A DNA stretch of 64,000 nucleotides from CAWBRT01 sp963832365 (GCA_963832365.1 CAWHUL010000030.1:184079-248078); one strand, 5' to 3'; shown: positions 1-8,682, counted from the first letter of the stretch. The notes: generated by a model from the letters alone, not told the origin. A program made the numbers and translations.

Positions 1-860
1 GAAAGTTCTGGGGAGCGCAATTAAAGGTCATCAATCACTTTTCCAGCGACGAGCAGAACACTCCGCGGCAGTTGCAGATGCTGATCAAGACCGGCGGCGG
101 CGATGCGAATGCCGGCCAGGCAAGTGGAATTCACTGGCACATGAACATCGCCAACATCATCACCTACTCCTCCGATCCCAAGCGGCAGAGCATCCCCTAC
201 GTGCGGATTCAGAATGCGAAAGGCGAGGTGACCGAGTATTTCGCCCCGGATGCCAAGCCCGAAGAGATTGCCAAAATGAGTAGCCGGCGCATGGATTGCG
301 TCGATTGCCATAACCGCCCCACCCACATTTATCTTCCCCCCGACCGCGCCGTTGATGACTCGCTCGCGACAAATCGGATTGACCGGAGTTTGCCCTACGT
401 GAAACAGCAGTCGGTCCAGGTGCTGACGGCGGCTTACAAGACGACGCCCGAAGCGATGCAGGCCATTGCCACCGCAATTCCGGCGTTCTATCGCGAGAAA
501 TATCCGCAGATCGCCGGCGCCAAACAGGCGCAGATACAGTCTGTGGTGTCTGAACTTCAGCGTGTTTTCCGCACCACCATCTTTCCGGAGATGAAAGTCG
601 ATTGGCGCACGCATCCCAACAATGTCGGGCATTTTTATTTTCCGGGCTGCTTCCGCTGTCACGACGGCAACCATCTGAGCAAGGCCGGCAAGGCCATCAG
701 CAAGGATTGCAATGCCTGCCACACCATGCTCTCGGAGCAGGAAGGCGCGCAGTCGCCCATGGCCGCCACCACCGGAGTCGCCTTCAAGCATCCGGTGGAC
801 CTGGGCGATCTCGCGGCCGTCAACTGTTCGGACTGTCACAACGGCGGCGTCGGACCCTAA
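1..860 (+). CDS. Multihaem cytochrome c, NapC/NirT-like (5' end missing)
   Basis: The reading frame is already open at the left edge (frame of base 3), so this is the C-terminal part of a larger protein. It carries four CxxCH haem-binding motifs: CVDCH near base 297, then CFRCH, CNACH and CSDCH between about 650 and 840. The spacing of the last three is typical of periplasmic c3/NapC-NirT cytochromes. No membrane segment lies in the visible part; any N-terminal anchor would be outside the window. Such proteins pass electrons from the quinol pool to periplasmic acceptors. The partner reductase cannot be told from here. It is followed by three palindromic repeat units and then guaA, so it probably ends its own transcript. 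Confidence 0.8.
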   Translation, partial: KFWGAQLKVINHFSSDEQNTPRQLQMLIKTGGGDANAGQASGIHWHMNIANIITYSSDPKRQSIPYVRIQNAKGEVTEYFAPDAKPEEIAKMSSRRMDCVDCHNRPTHIYLPPDRAVDDSLATNRIDRSLPYVKQQSVQVLTAAYKTTPEAMQAIATAIPAFYREKYPQIAGAKQAQIQSVVSELQRVFRTTIFPEMKVDWRTHPNNVGHFYFPGCFRCHDGNHLSKAGKAISKDCNACHTMLSEQEGAQSPMAATTGVAFKHPVDLGDLAAVNCSDCHNGGVGP

Positions 861-888
861 CCTAAGTTTTGGAGGAACTAACCCTGGA

Positions 889-1022
889 TGCGGGTGCCCC
901 ACGTTCCGCCCCGCTGTTGGGCTAACGTGGGGTAGTCTCCGGGTGCCCCATCCTTATCGCGCAGCGATAGCGTGGGCTTTGCCGGGTGCCCCATTCAAGC
1001 GAAGCTTGGGTGGGGCTTTTCG
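889..1022 (+). repeat. Three GGGTGCCCCA-family hairpin repeats
   Basis: Three tandem units start near 891, 940 and 980. The first has arms GCCCCACGTT/AACGTGGGG around an inner GCCC/GGGC pairing. The second and third are short forms ending in GTGGGGCTTTT or similar. The third (980-1022) looks like an intrinsic terminator, because its hairpin runs straight into four Ts downstream of the cytochrome gene. Confidence 0.85.
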
Positions 1023-1106
1023 TTGAGGCAGTTCTCGAAACATCACGCCCGCCGCGCTTCTTCACTTTCGCTTTACAGTGGAGGGGTGATTCTGCGAAAT
1101 TAGAAC

Positions 1107-2666
1107 GTGGAACATCCCGCGATTGAATCCATCGTTATCCTTGATTTCGGCTCGCAATATACGCAGCTGATTGCGCGCCGCGTCCGCGAGCAGAACGTTT
1201 TCTCCGCCGTTCTGCCCTGTACTGCCGCACTGTCGGAAATCCAGAATTACAATCCGGTCGGCATCATTCTTTCCGGCGGGCCATTCTCGGTTTACGATCC
1301 CGATGCGCCGCCCGCCGACGAACGCGTCCTTGCCCTGGGAGTGCCCGTGCTCGGCATTTGCTATGGGCTTCAATTCATTGCTCACAAACTCGGCGGCAAA
1401 GTGAGTCCCGGCGTAAAGCGGGAATACGGCCATGCGGACGTCACCCTCATCGAAAAATCCTGCTTGTTTGAAGCAGTGCCGTCGCAGGTGAGCGTATGGA
1501 TGTCGCACGGCGACGAAGCACTGGAGTTGCCGGAGGGCTTTCAACTGATCGCCAGGTCGGCCACCGCGGTGGCCGCCATCGAAAACCGTGCCAAGCGCAT
1601 TTTCGCCGTGCAGTTCCACCCCGAGGTCCACCACACCAGCCACGGCACGGACATTCTTCGCAATTTCGTTTTCGGAATCTGCGGAGCCAAGCCGAACTGG
1701 ACCGCGCAGCGTTTCATCGATTCCACGGTCGAAAACGTTCGCCAGACCGTCGGTCCGTCGGGGCGCGCCATCTGCGCCATTTCCGGCGGCGTAGATTCGT
1801 CCGTGGCGGCGACGCTGGTCTCCCGCGCGCTCGGCGAACGCCTGACCTGCGTTTTCGTCAACAATGGAGTGCTTCGCAAGCATGAGTTCGAGAAGGTGCA
1901 GCAGAGCCTGCGCAACAATCTCGGACTCAACATCGATGCCGTTGACGCGAGCGAGCGTTTTTTATCGAAGCTCGCTGGCGTTACCGACCCCGAGCGCAAG
2001 CGCAAGATTATCGGCAACGAGTTCATCGAGGTCTTCGAGCGCGAAGCGCTCCGCCTCAAGCAGAGCTCCGGCCACGTCGAGTGGTTGGTGCAGGGAACGC
2101 TTTACCCGGACGTGATCGAGTCGCGTTCCGTGCGCGGCCCGTCGCAAACCATCAAGAGCCATCACAACGTCGGCGGGCTTCCGGAAAAGATGAACCTCAA
2201 ACTCATCGAGCCCTTGAAGGATCTCTTCAAGGACGAGGTGCGTCGCATCGGTCGCGATCTCGGCATGCCCGAGGAGATGGTGCAGCGGCAGCCATTCCCC
2301 GGCCCCGGACTGGCCGTTCGCATCCTCGGCGAAGTCACCCCCGAGCGCATTTCGCTGCTTCAGGAGGCTGACGATATCGTTGTATCCGAGATCAGGCGGG
2401 CGGGCCTGTACACCAAGATCTGGCAGTCATTTGCCGTGCTGCTTCCGGTGATGTCCGTCGGCGTCATGGGCGACCAGCGTACCTACGCTTATACCTGTGC
2501 CATCCGCGCCGTAAACTCCGAGGACGGCATGACCGCCGATTGGGTTCCGCTCCCTCACGAGGTGCTGAAGACGATCTCCAGCCGCATCGTGAACGAAATC
2601 CGCGGAATCAACCGCGTCGTCTACGACATTACATCGAAGCCGCCCGGAACCATCGAATGGGAGTAG
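1107..2666 (+). CDS. guaA: GMP synthase (glutamine-hydrolysing)
   Basis: This 519-residue protein converts XMP to GMP using ATP and glutamine, the last step of GMP synthesis in the cytosol. The N-terminal class I glutamine amidotransferase domain has the nucleophile Cys in GICYGLQ (Cys85) and the His-Glu pair in QFHPEVHH near residue 170. The central ATP-pyrophosphatase domain has the P-loop SGGVDSS near residue 225. The C-terminus, ending SKPPGTIEWE, is the dimerisation domain typical of GuaA. Length is normal for the family. The start is GTG at 1107; no strong ribosome binding site is visible. It appears monocistronic. Confidence 0.97.
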   Translation: MEHPAIESIVILDFGSQYTQLIARRVREQNVFSAVLPCTAALSEIQNYNPVGIILSGGPFSVYDPDAPPADERVLALGVPVLGICYGLQFIAHKLGGKVSPGVKREYGHADVTLIEKSCLFEAVPSQVSVWMSHGDEALELPEGFQLIARSATAVAAIENRAKRIFAVQFHPEVHHTSHGTDILRNFVFGICGAKPNWTAQRFIDSTVENVRQTVGPSGRAICAISGGVDSSVAATLVSRALGERLTCVFVNNGVLRKHEFEKVQQSLRNNLGLNIDAVDASERFLSKLAGVTDPERKRKIIGNEFIEVFEREALRLKQSSGHVEWLVQGTLYPDVIESRSVRGPSQTIKSHHNVGGLPEKMNLKLIEPLKDLFKDEVRRIGRDLGMPEEMVQRQPFPGPGLAVRILGEVTPERISLLQEADDIVVSEIRRAGLYTKIWQSFAVLLPVMSVGVMGDQRTYAYTCAIRAVNSEDGMTADWVPLPHEVLKTISSRIVNEIRGINRVVYDITSKPPGTIEWE

Positions 2667-2695
2667 GCTGGCGCCAAGAGAATACGGCAGGTGGC

Positions 2696-2760
2696 CGGGT
2701 GCCCCACGTCGGCCAAGCGGGGCAGCTTCCTCGTGGGCTGACGTGGGATACAGCTCTTCC
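2696..2760 (+). repeat. GGGTGCCCCA-family hairpin repeat
   Basis: Arms GCCCCACGTC (2701-2710) and GACGTGGG (2740-2747) enclose a degenerate middle, so this copy is more decayed than its relatives. It lies between guaA and the SDR gene. Confidence 0.75.
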
Positions 2761-2834
2761 GCGGGACGTTCTGTCGCAATTGAACGCCGCGAGCAGTGTT
2801 GGCGCGAAACAAAGATTTCTCTGGAGAAACGACC

Positions 2835-3587
2835 TTGGGAAACATAGGGACACTGATTGTAACTGGCGGAAGCCGAGGCATCGGTGCTGCTATAGCCAAA
2901 CTGGGCGGAGCCCGAGGCTACGCAGTTGCCGTGAACTACCACAGCAACGAAGCCGCCGCGCTCGCGGTGGTTCGTGAGATTGAGGCAGCCGGAGGCCGTG
3001 CCATCGCCATTGCCGGCGATGTTGCTAAAGAGCAGGACGTGCTGCGCTTGTTTGCCACCACCGAGCGCGAACTGGGGCCGATCACAGCGTTGGTGAACAA
3101 TGCCGGCACCGTGGGCAAGGCGGGCCGCGTCGAGGCGCTTGAGTTGCAGATTCTGGAGCGCGTGCTTGCCGTGAACGTTGTCGGAACGGTGCTGTGCGCG
3201 CGTGAGGCTGTGCGGCGCATGTCCACCAAGCATGGCGGCAAGGGGGGCGCTATCGTGAACATCGGCTCCCGTGCCTCCGGACTAGGCGGCGCCGGCGAGT
3301 GGGTGCATTACGGCTTGAGCAAAGGCGCGGTTGATACCTTCACCGTCGGGCTGGCCAAAGAAGTCGGCGGCGAGGGTATTCGGGTGAACACCGTTACTCC
3401 CGGCATAATTGACACGGAGATCCATGCGGCCTCTGGGATGGCGGATCGTTTGCCTCGGCTTGCCGCTACCATCCCGATACCCAGAATCGGCGACGCTGCC
3501 GAAGTTGCCGAGGGCGTGATCTGGCTGCTCTCGCCGGCAGCTTCCTACGTAACCGGCGCGAGTCTCCACATCAGCGGCGGGCGGTAA
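2835..3587 (+). CDS. SDR-family NAD(P)-dependent oxidoreductase (FabG-like)
   Basis: This is a classical short-chain dehydrogenase of about 250 residues. Visible motifs are the Rossmann glycine motif TGGSRGIG at residues 10-17, NNAG after the fourth strand, a Ser-bearing strand, and the catalytic YGLSK (YxxxK). The C-terminus YVTGASLHISGGR is the usual SDR ending. Substrate cannot be told; glucose dehydrogenase-like or 3-oxoacyl-reductase-like members look the same at this level. I chose TTG at 2835 because GGAG (2823-2826) sits 8 bases upstream. A GTG at 2796 in the same frame would add 13 residues with no such site. Confidence 0.88.
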   Translation: MGNIGTLIVTGGSRGIGAAIAKLGGARGYAVAVNYHSNEAAALAVVREIEAAGGRAIAIAGDVAKEQDVLRLFATTERELGPITALVNNAGTVGKAGRVEALELQILERVLAVNVVGTVLCAREAVRRMSTKHGGKGGAIVNIGSRASGLGGAGEWVHYGLSKGAVDTFTVGLAKEVGGEGIRVNTVTPGIIDTEIHAASGMADRLPRLAATIPIPRIGDAAEVAEGVIWLLSPAASYVTGASLHISGGR

Positions 3588-3951
3588 GCGGTCCCCGTAA
3601 ACGAAGAAACGTCTTGGGTAAGCAGTGAGTTCCCAGCAAGAATGACCTCGGGTGGCCCATTCAAGCCCGCTGTTGGCTTGAGTGGGGTAGTTTCCCCGTG
3701 GAGGTTCTGGGTGCCCCACGTCCCGCCCTTCTTTTGGGCTGACGTGGGGTAGTTCTCTTGGCTAGTGGCCCATATTCGCCCGTTTTTGGCTCACATGGGG
3801 TAGTTCTCTCGCCCCGTTCGCAACCCTGCTCGCCGAAACCACCCATCATCTTCCCGTTCCCCCGCCCCTCCTGCGGCATTGCACTTCAGACCTACTACTT
3901 ACGTTATCTCCTAAATATTCCCGCACCCCAGTACTCTTTCCGCGAACAGCA
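3588..3951. other. Intergenic region with three repeats
   Basis: No gene is visible. It contains three hairpin repeats (3650-3811) and a C-rich stretch ahead of the PilZ gene. There is no clear ribosome binding site or promoter. Confidence 0.6.
3650..3811 (+). repeat. Three GGGTGCCCCA-family hairpin repeats
   Basis: Units lie at about 3650-3693, 3709-3757 and 3766-3811. The arm words differ (TTCAAGCC/GGCTTGAG; CGTCCCGCCC/GGGCTGACG; ATTCGCCC/GGCTCACAT) but pair within each unit. The flanks GGGTGCCCC or GTGGCCC and TGGGGTAGTT are shared. Confidence 0.85.
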
Positions 3952-4326
3952 ATGAGCTCGGATATCAAAATTGTTCCGCCCGCGGATGGTTATCCGGCAT
4001 TACGTCGATGGGCGCGCTACCAAGCGAGCCTGCTCACATGCCTCATCGCGCAAAAGCCAAGAAAAGCGGTCATCGTTCCGGGCCGCGGCTCGGAGCTGAA
4101 CCACGGTGGGATGACCGTTTATGCCGGGATCGAGCTGGCGGTCAATGAGCATGTCCGGGTCTCATTCACCCCGCCCCACTGTGGAGAGCCGGTTACGTTT
4201 CAATGCGTCGTTCGCGATCGCATTGGCTATACCTATGGAGTCGAGTTTGTCCGCGACGAAACCTGCGACTACAGCACCCCCATGCAACGCATCCTGGACG
4301 CCATCGAAGACTTGAATCGCAAGTAG
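3952..4326 (+). CDS. PilZ-domain protein
   Basis: This 124-residue protein resembles stand-alone PilZ domains, which bind cyclic di-GMP. The N-terminal RRWARY (residues 18-23) fits the RxxxR part of the binding motif. The later SELNHGGM fits the (D/N)xSxxG part loosely, with one position off the consensus. The rest alternates as beta strands and ends in a short amphipathic helix. Known family roles are motility, exopolysaccharide or secretion control; no partner gene is adjacent. A perfect hairpin at 4338-4357 and a repeat follow it. Binding would have to be tested because the second half of the motif is not canonical. Confidence 0.7.
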   Translation: MSSDIKIVPPADGYPALRRWARYQASLLTCLIAQKPRKAVIVPGRGSELNHGGMTVYAGIELAVNEHVRVSFTPPHCGEPVTFQCVVRDRIGYTYGVEFVRDETCDYSTPMQRILDAIEDLNRK

Positions 4327-4337
4327 TGACCGCCACC

Positions 4338-4357
4338 AGCGCGGTGCACACCGCGCT
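4338..4357. other. Perfect 8-bp hairpin after the PilZ gene
   Basis: AGCGCGGT and ACCGCGCT pair around a GCAC loop. No T-run follows on either strand, so this is not a normal intrinsic terminator. Confidence 0.5.
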
Positions 4358-4388
4358 CCCCAATATGTCACCTTGAGGAGCGACACGC

Positions 4389-4437
4389 CGGGTGCCCCAG
4401 GTTCGCCCGCTTTTGGCTAACCTGGGGAAGTTTCCTA
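4389..4437 (+). repeat. GGGTGCCCCA-family hairpin repeat
   Basis: Arms CCCCAGGTT/AACCTGGGG surround CGCCCGCTTTTGGC. It sits between the converging PilZ and chromate transporter genes. Confidence 0.85.
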
Positions 4438-4441
4438 TCAA

Positions 4442-4957
4442 TCACCCCAATCGAGCCGCCAACCCCACCAGTGCCGCGCCCAGGATGGCCCACACCGTCG
4501 AGCGCTTGGTAATCACAAGGAAGAGAAAGCTTCCAATCGCGATCAGAACCGGAACAATTCCTGTCAGCGAATCGCGGGCGAGCGGAACGGTGGCGCTCAC
4601 CAGCAAGCCTGCCGACGCAAAGGTCACGGCGCGGATCGCGCTCCTTACGGCGGGCTTATCGGCCCTGCGGCCCAGGTATTGCAGTATTGGGATGATCAGG
4701 AACGCCGGTGTGATTACGGCCAGCAATCCGGCGAAGCCTCCCGGCACGCCGCCGACGAAGTATCCAACGCTCACAACGAACAGGCCATTCGGTCCCGGCG
4801 CGGTTTGTCCGGCGGCCACGGCCGCGTTCAGTTGCCGGTCCGTCAGCACGTGACGTTGCTCGACCAGGTCGTGCCGGATCACCGGAATCGAGGTCACTCC
4901 GCTGAATGAAGTGATGGTCGCCTTGGCCAGCAGCAGGTAGAGCAGCAGTACACTCAT
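4442..4957 (-). CDS. chrA: Chromate transporter half-protein (C-terminal partner)
   Basis: This 171-residue membrane protein is one half of a ChrA-type chromate/sulfate transporter (CHR family). It has the family-type N-terminal segment FSGVTSIPVIRHDLVEQ followed by QTAPGPNGLFVVSVGYFVGG, and about five or six hydrophobic helices. Full-length ChrA contains two such homologous halves; here they are separate genes. Its ATG overlaps the stop of the preceding gene by four bases (4954-4957), so the two are translationally coupled and probably form a heterodimer that expels chromate. Confidence 0.85.
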   Translation of the reverse strand: MSVLLLYLLLAKATITSFSGVTSIPVIRHDLVEQRHVLTDRQLNAAVAAGQTAPGPNGLFVVSVGYFVGGVPGGFAGLLAVITPAFLIIPILQYLGRRADKPAVRSAIRAVTFASAGLLVSATVPLARDSLTGIVPVLIAIGSFLFLVITKRSTVWAILGAALVGLAARLG

Positions 4958-5505
4958 TCCGGCACCCGCCAGAAGCAGCCGACCGCCGCCGCCAGGCCGA
5001 GAACCGCGATCGGCGTCAAGTCGAATTTGAGCGAGAGCAATACTGAGCCCCCGGCGAATGCCACAACGTGAATCCAGCGCTTACCGTCGAGGTACGGCTG
5101 AAGCAGTTGCCAGGAAGCCATTGCCATAATTCCGACCGCGGCTGCCAGGGTGCCGGCAACAGCGGCCATGGCATTGGAATTCGAGCGCACCACGTCATAG
5201 CTGCCGGTCAGCAGCATCACCATGATGCCGGCCGGGACGCTGGCCGCCGCTACGCCGACGATGGCCCCGGGCCAGCCGAGCAGCTCCCATGCGGTTCCCG
5301 CGCAGAAGGCCAGCATGTTCGTTCCCGGCGTGATGCGTGCCAACGCATAAACCGTGGCGTACTGCTCCTGAGTCAGCCACTTGCGCAGCGACACCAGTTC
5401 CGTGTACAGCGCCGCCATGGTGATGGTGCCGCCGCCAAAGGTCAGATTCGTCACTCGCAGATAGGCCAGGAAGAGTTTCAGCAGAGACGGACGTTCGGGT
5501 TCCAC
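4954..5505 (-). CDS. chrA: Chromate transporter half-protein (N-terminal partner)
   Basis: This 183-residue membrane protein is the other ChrA half. FLAYLRVTNLTFGGGTITMAAL followed by ARITPGTNMLAFCAGTAW matches the conserved CHR-domain pattern (the N-terminal GG segment and the PGP/PGT loop). It starts with GTG at 5505 and lies 46 bases downstream of the LysR gene on the same strand. The order regulator-chr-chr suggests one transcript. Substrate (chromate) is inferred from the family. Confidence 0.85.
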   Translation of the reverse strand: MEPERPSLLKLFLAYLRVTNLTFGGGTITMAALYTELVSLRKWLTQEQYATVYALARITPGTNMLAFCAGTAWELLGWPGAIVGVAAASVPAGIMVMLLTGSYDVVRSNSNAMAAVAGTLAAAVGIMAMASWQLLQPYLDGKRWIHVVAFAGGSVLLSLKFDLTPIAVLGLAAAVGCFWRVPE

Positions 5506-5551
5506 ATTTGTAATCTATCACCAGCGCGGTGAGCCAATGTTGCGGAAGGGG

Positions 5552-6439
5552 CTACTCCTGCAACTCCTTCTGCAGCATCTTTACAAAAACGTCCAGCGCC
5601 GGCGACATCCATTTGTCCCGATGCCAGATCAGTTGCGTCAAAATATCCATCGGAGGGCCGCTCCAGCGTAGCGTCGACAACCGATTGTCGCGAAGTTCGG
5701 TTGCCACTGCAATCACGGGCAACAGTGCGATTCCCATTCCCAGGGCCGCGCAGCCTTTGATCGCCTCCACGCTGGTAAACTCCGTCATGTTTTTCGGGCG
5801 AATGCCTCGCAGCCCAAGGAAGTCGTCGAGCTTCTTCCGGTAGGCGCAGCCGGCTTCGGTCAGCAGCAGTGTCTGACTCCGCAGGTCTTCGGGCGCCACC
5901 TTTGCCTTGGCCACCAGCGGATGCGTCGGCGCAGCGACGAAGATGACCCGCTCCGTTCGCAGGCGAATACTCGATAGCCGCTCGTTTGCCACTTCGTCCG
6001 CCATCCGAATCGTCACATCCAGCTTGCCTGTCTCCAGAGGTTCCACCAGGTTCGCATCGTCATAGGGACGAAAGATCAGCTCGACATCCGGATACTGTTT
6101 GCGGAATTTGCGGAGTGCCCGCGGCAGACGATAAGTAAGCACCGATTCCGGCGCACCCACTCGCAGCGGCCCGGACGGCCGGGAACCATGCGACAGGGCT
6201 TGTTTAGCGTCCGTCAGCGTCGCCAGCACTTTATCCGCATAGGGCAGCAGACGCTTCCCGGCCTCAGTCAGCGCCACCCGCTTTGCCAGGCGCTCGAACA
6301 ATTGCGTGCCAAGTTCTTCCTCAAGCGAGTGGATCTGTCCGGTGACGTTTGACTGAACACAGTGCACGCGCTCGGCAGTCCGCGTAAAGTTCAATTCCTC
6401 TGCCAGCGCCCGGAAAATCTCAAGTTGCCGCACTTCCAT
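5552..6439 (-). CDS. LysR-family transcriptional regulator
   Basis: This 295-residue LTTR has an N-terminal winged helix-turn-helix (residues about 1-60, with LNFTRTAERVHCVQSNVTGQI) and a periplasmic-binding-protein-like effector domain from about residue 90. GGGAG lies 7 bases upstream of the ATG. Unlike most LTTRs it is transcribed in the same direction as its neighbours, the two chromate transporter halves, rather than divergently, and it heads their putative operon. Control of chromate efflux is therefore inferred from position only. Confidence 0.88.
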   Translation of the reverse strand: MEVRQLEIFRALAEELNFTRTAERVHCVQSNVTGQIHSLEEELGTQLFERLAKRVALTEAGKRLLPYADKVLATLTDAKQALSHGSRPSGPLRVGAPESVLTYRLPRALRKFRKQYPDVELIFRPYDDANLVEPLETGKLDVTIRMADEVANERLSSIRLRTERVIFVAAPTHPLVAKAKVAPEDLRSQTLLLTEAGCAYRKKLDDFLGLRGIRPKNMTEFTSVEAIKGCAALGMGIALLPVIAVATELRDNRLSTLRWSGPPMDILTQLIWHRDKWMSPALDVFVKMLQKELQE

Positions 6440-6705
6440 ATCAATCTCCCGTACTGATGACCGTAATCATTATAATCTATTGGACTGATGAATGCATCTT
6501 CGGCATCCTCTAGTAGTGAAAGAAAGGGGAGACGATGTCAGATACGCAATTTGCTGCCGATTCGAGAGCGATGAACAGCTCCGGTTCCTTGCGCGGGTCG
6601 TCCCCGGAATCGAATGCCGGCGCGCCTCGTGGAGATGCCAAGTCAACAAAGAGTTTTCGAAACCCGTGCTCTGAACGGCGCGGTCGCGGAACCGAGGGAG
6701 GCCCT

Positions 6706-6933
6706 ATGAATAACGAATCCATCAATTTTGCCGCACAAGAGCCCTATGCCGCTGTAATCTGCGAACAGACCATCGCAAGCGCAACGCCGCTGGAAGCACT
6801 GGGCCGCGCTCTCGGCTACACGCAAAAAGAACTGGCCATTGCCGGCGATGTACTCAGCCGCTTTGTATGGCAGCGCCCGTCTGGCGACGACGGTGAGCAG
6901 ACGCTGGAAGCCAAGGCCCGCCAGGCCGCATAA
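6706..6933 (+). CDS. Small protein of unknown function
   Basis: I do not recognise this protein. From ATG 6706 it has 75 residues, with a possible helical centre (ATPLEALGRALGYTQKELAIAGDVLSR split over two helices) and an acidic C-terminus. AGGGAGG at 6695-6701 lies 4-5 bases upstream of this ATG. The same frame is open from an ATG at 6535, which also has a purine-rich leader; that would give 132 residues, but the extra 57 are low-complexity Ser/Arg/Gly and look non-coding. It is divergent from the LysR gene and is followed by three repeats. Confidence 0.5.
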   Translation: MNNESINFAAQEPYAAVICEQTIASATPLEALGRALGYTQKELAIAGDVLSRFVWQRPSGDDGEQTLEAKARQAA

Positions 6934-6947
6934 AACCAGGTAGCTTC

Positions 6948-7094
6948 GGGTGCCCCACCCTTATCGCGCGGCGATAGGGTGGGGCTTTTCTCTTTGTTTC
7001 GAGTGCGGTCGCGTGGCCCACATTTGCCGCAGTTGGCTAATGTGGGGTGAATTGCGGGTGCCCCATTCAAGCGAAGCTTGGGTGGGGCCTTTGT
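6948..7094 (+). repeat. Three GGGTGCCCCA-family hairpin repeats
   Basis: Units lie at 6948-6991, 7012-7050 and 7055-7094. The first (arms CCCCACCCTTATCGC/GCGATAGGGTGGGG) ends in GGGGCTTTT and the third in GGGGCCTTTG. Both could act as intrinsic terminators for the small gene ending at 6933. Confidence 0.85.
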
Positions 7095-7158
7095 TCTTCA
7101 TTCGATGTGATGCCACCTGAGTGGTTGCCTTCGCGCGCTCTGTTCTACAATCGTTCGC

Positions 7159-7860
7159 ATGCCGACCGGCACGCGCGATTTCGAAAGAACGCTAAGAGCC
7201 GCTCCGCTGTTTGCGGGGCTTACGGATACGCAGTTCAGCCTGCTGGCTTCGCGACTCGTCGAGCGCTCCTTTGACGCCGGGGAGATGATCTTTCAAGAGG
7301 GCCAGCCTTGCGCCGGTCTGTTTATCATCCAGTCGGGGAGCGTGAGGATTTTCAAGAACTCTTCCACCGGCCGCGAGCAGGTGCTCTCCATCGAAGGTGC
7401 GGGCGCGTCGATTGCCGAGCTTCCGGTCTTCGACGGCGGCGCCTATCCGGCTTCGTCGCAGACGCTCGCCAAAAGCAGCCTGCTGTTTCTCAGCAAGCAG
7501 GATTTTCATGCCCTGTGCATGCGGCACCCGGAGGTGTCGCTCAAGGTTCTTGCGAAGGTGGGCGCAAGGCTGCGCCAGTTGGTTGGCATCATCGAGGATC
7601 TCTCGTTCACCACGGTGCGCCATCGCCTGGCCGCGCTGCTGTTGCGTATGGCGCGCGCCGAGGGTCGCAAGACGCCGGGCGGCACCGAGATCGTTCTCAC
7701 CGCGTCGAACCAGGACCTGGCCGCGCAGATCGGAACCGTGCGCGAACTGGTCTCGCGCAACCTCAGCCGCTTCCAGAGTGAAGGCCTGCTTTCACTCGAC
7801 GGAAGAACCGTGCTCATTCCCAGCCTCGACCGCCTCGAACAGGAGATCGGCGAACCGTAG
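7159..7860 (+). CDS. Crp/Fnr-family transcriptional regulator
   Basis: This 233-residue protein has an N-terminal cyclic-nucleotide-binding-like beta roll (residues about 15-125, with glycine turns such as GEMIFQEGQPCAGLF) and a C-terminal HTH_Crp domain whose recognition region is NQDLAAQIGTVRELVSRNLSRF. There is no cysteine cluster at the N-terminus as in the oxygen sensor Fnr, so an iron-sulfur sensor is unlikely. The ligand is unknown. It is flanked on both sides by repeats and seems monocistronic. Confidence 0.9.
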   Translation: MPTGTRDFERTLRAAPLFAGLTDTQFSLLASRLVERSFDAGEMIFQEGQPCAGLFIIQSGSVRIFKNSSTGREQVLSIEGAGASIAELPVFDGGAYPASSQTLAKSSLLFLSKQDFHALCMRHPEVSLKVLAKVGARLRQLVGIIEDLSFTTVRHRLAALLLRMARAEGRKTPGGTEIVLTASNQDLAAQIGTVRELVSRNLSRFQSEGLLSLDGRTVLIPSLDRLEQEIGEP

Positions 7861-7907
7861 GCGCTTCGATGTTTGTGTTGCCGCCCGCCTGAATGCACCT
7901 TGAAGCA

Positions 7908-8067
7908 CGGGTGCCCCCGTCCCGCCCCTCTTTTGGGCTGACGTGGGGTAGTTCTCCTGGTTGGTGGCCCACATTTGTCCGCCGTTGGCTAATGTGGGGT
8001 CGAAGTGCTGGTTGTGCGGGTGCCCCGTCCTTTCGCCCGCTTTTGGCGAAGGGTGGGGTAGTTTCTT
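7908..8067 (+). repeat. Three GGGTGCCCCA-family hairpin repeats
   Basis: Units lie at about 7908-7956, 7963-8001 and 8017-8067. The arm pairs are CGTCCCGCCC/GGGCTGACG, ACATTTG/TAATGT and CCTTTCGCC/GGCGAAGGG, each self-complementary inside its own unit. Confidence 0.85.
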
Positions 8068-8123
8068 CCTGAATAGCAATACCGACGCGGGGTGTACAAT
8101 CCGGCTGTTGAGCAACTGTCGAT

Positions 8124-8627
8124 ATGAGCGACCTTTCCAGTTTGCCGCCAGACTTGACGCCGCCGAGTGCGCCCGACCCGACCCCGGCTCCTGTGCTTTT
8201 GCCGGAGCCCACGCGCGATGAACGCACTTTGGGCATGTTGGCTCACGTCCTGCAGATAGTCTCCTGGCTTATCGCTCCGATAATCATCTTCCTGGTGCGC
8301 AGGGATTCCCGTTTTGTGCGCTATCACGCTTTGCAGGCGGTGTTTTTCCAATTGCTGGTGATGCTGGTCTGGGCCGCAACCTTCCTGGCTCTTTTCGCCG
8401 GATTCCTTACCGCCATCGCCCGTCACAGGGGAGGCGTGGGGCCGGCCGCCATTGCTTTTCCAATTCTCTTCTTTGTGATCCTCTGGGGAGGCGGGGCGCT
8501 GAGCTGGCTGCTGAACCTGGTGCTCGGCATCGTCTACGGCCTACGGGCGAACAACGGCGAGTGGGCAGGTTATCCCGGAATCAAGTATCTGGCGGCGAAG
8601 GTTGCCGGTGTGGAACTGCCTCGCTGA
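8124..8627 (+). CDS. DUF4870-type small membrane protein
   Basis: This 167-residue protein begins with a Pro-rich cytosolic tail (residues 1-35) and then has three to four hydrophobic segments. RDERTLGMLAHVLQ followed by a helix and FVRYHALQAVFF is the usual DUF4870/Tic20-like signature. Function is unknown in the family. There is no clear ribosome binding site. The gene stands alone between repeats. Confidence 0.8.
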   Translation: MSDLSSLPPDLTPPSAPDPTPAPVLLPEPTRDERTLGMLAHVLQIVSWLIAPIIIFLVRRDSRFVRYHALQAVFFQLLVMLVWAATFLALFAGFLTAIARHRGGVGPAAIAFPILFFVILWGGGALSWLLNLVLGIVYGLRANNGEWAGYPGIKYLAAKVAGVELPR

Positions 8628-8682
8628 CCGTCGCAAGGAGCCGCAATCTCAATCGACCAATTGCCTCCACCCCGCGCAGCTT

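Noticed and set aside
1062..1883. Long open frames antisense to guaA, secA, hppA and other large genes
   Set aside because: They mirror strongly coding genes in GC-rich DNA, carry no motifs and lack ribosome binding sites.
6535..6705. N-terminal extension of the small gene at 6706
   Set aside because: The codons give low-complexity Ser/Arg/Gly sequence, and a better-placed ribosome binding site serves ATG 6706.
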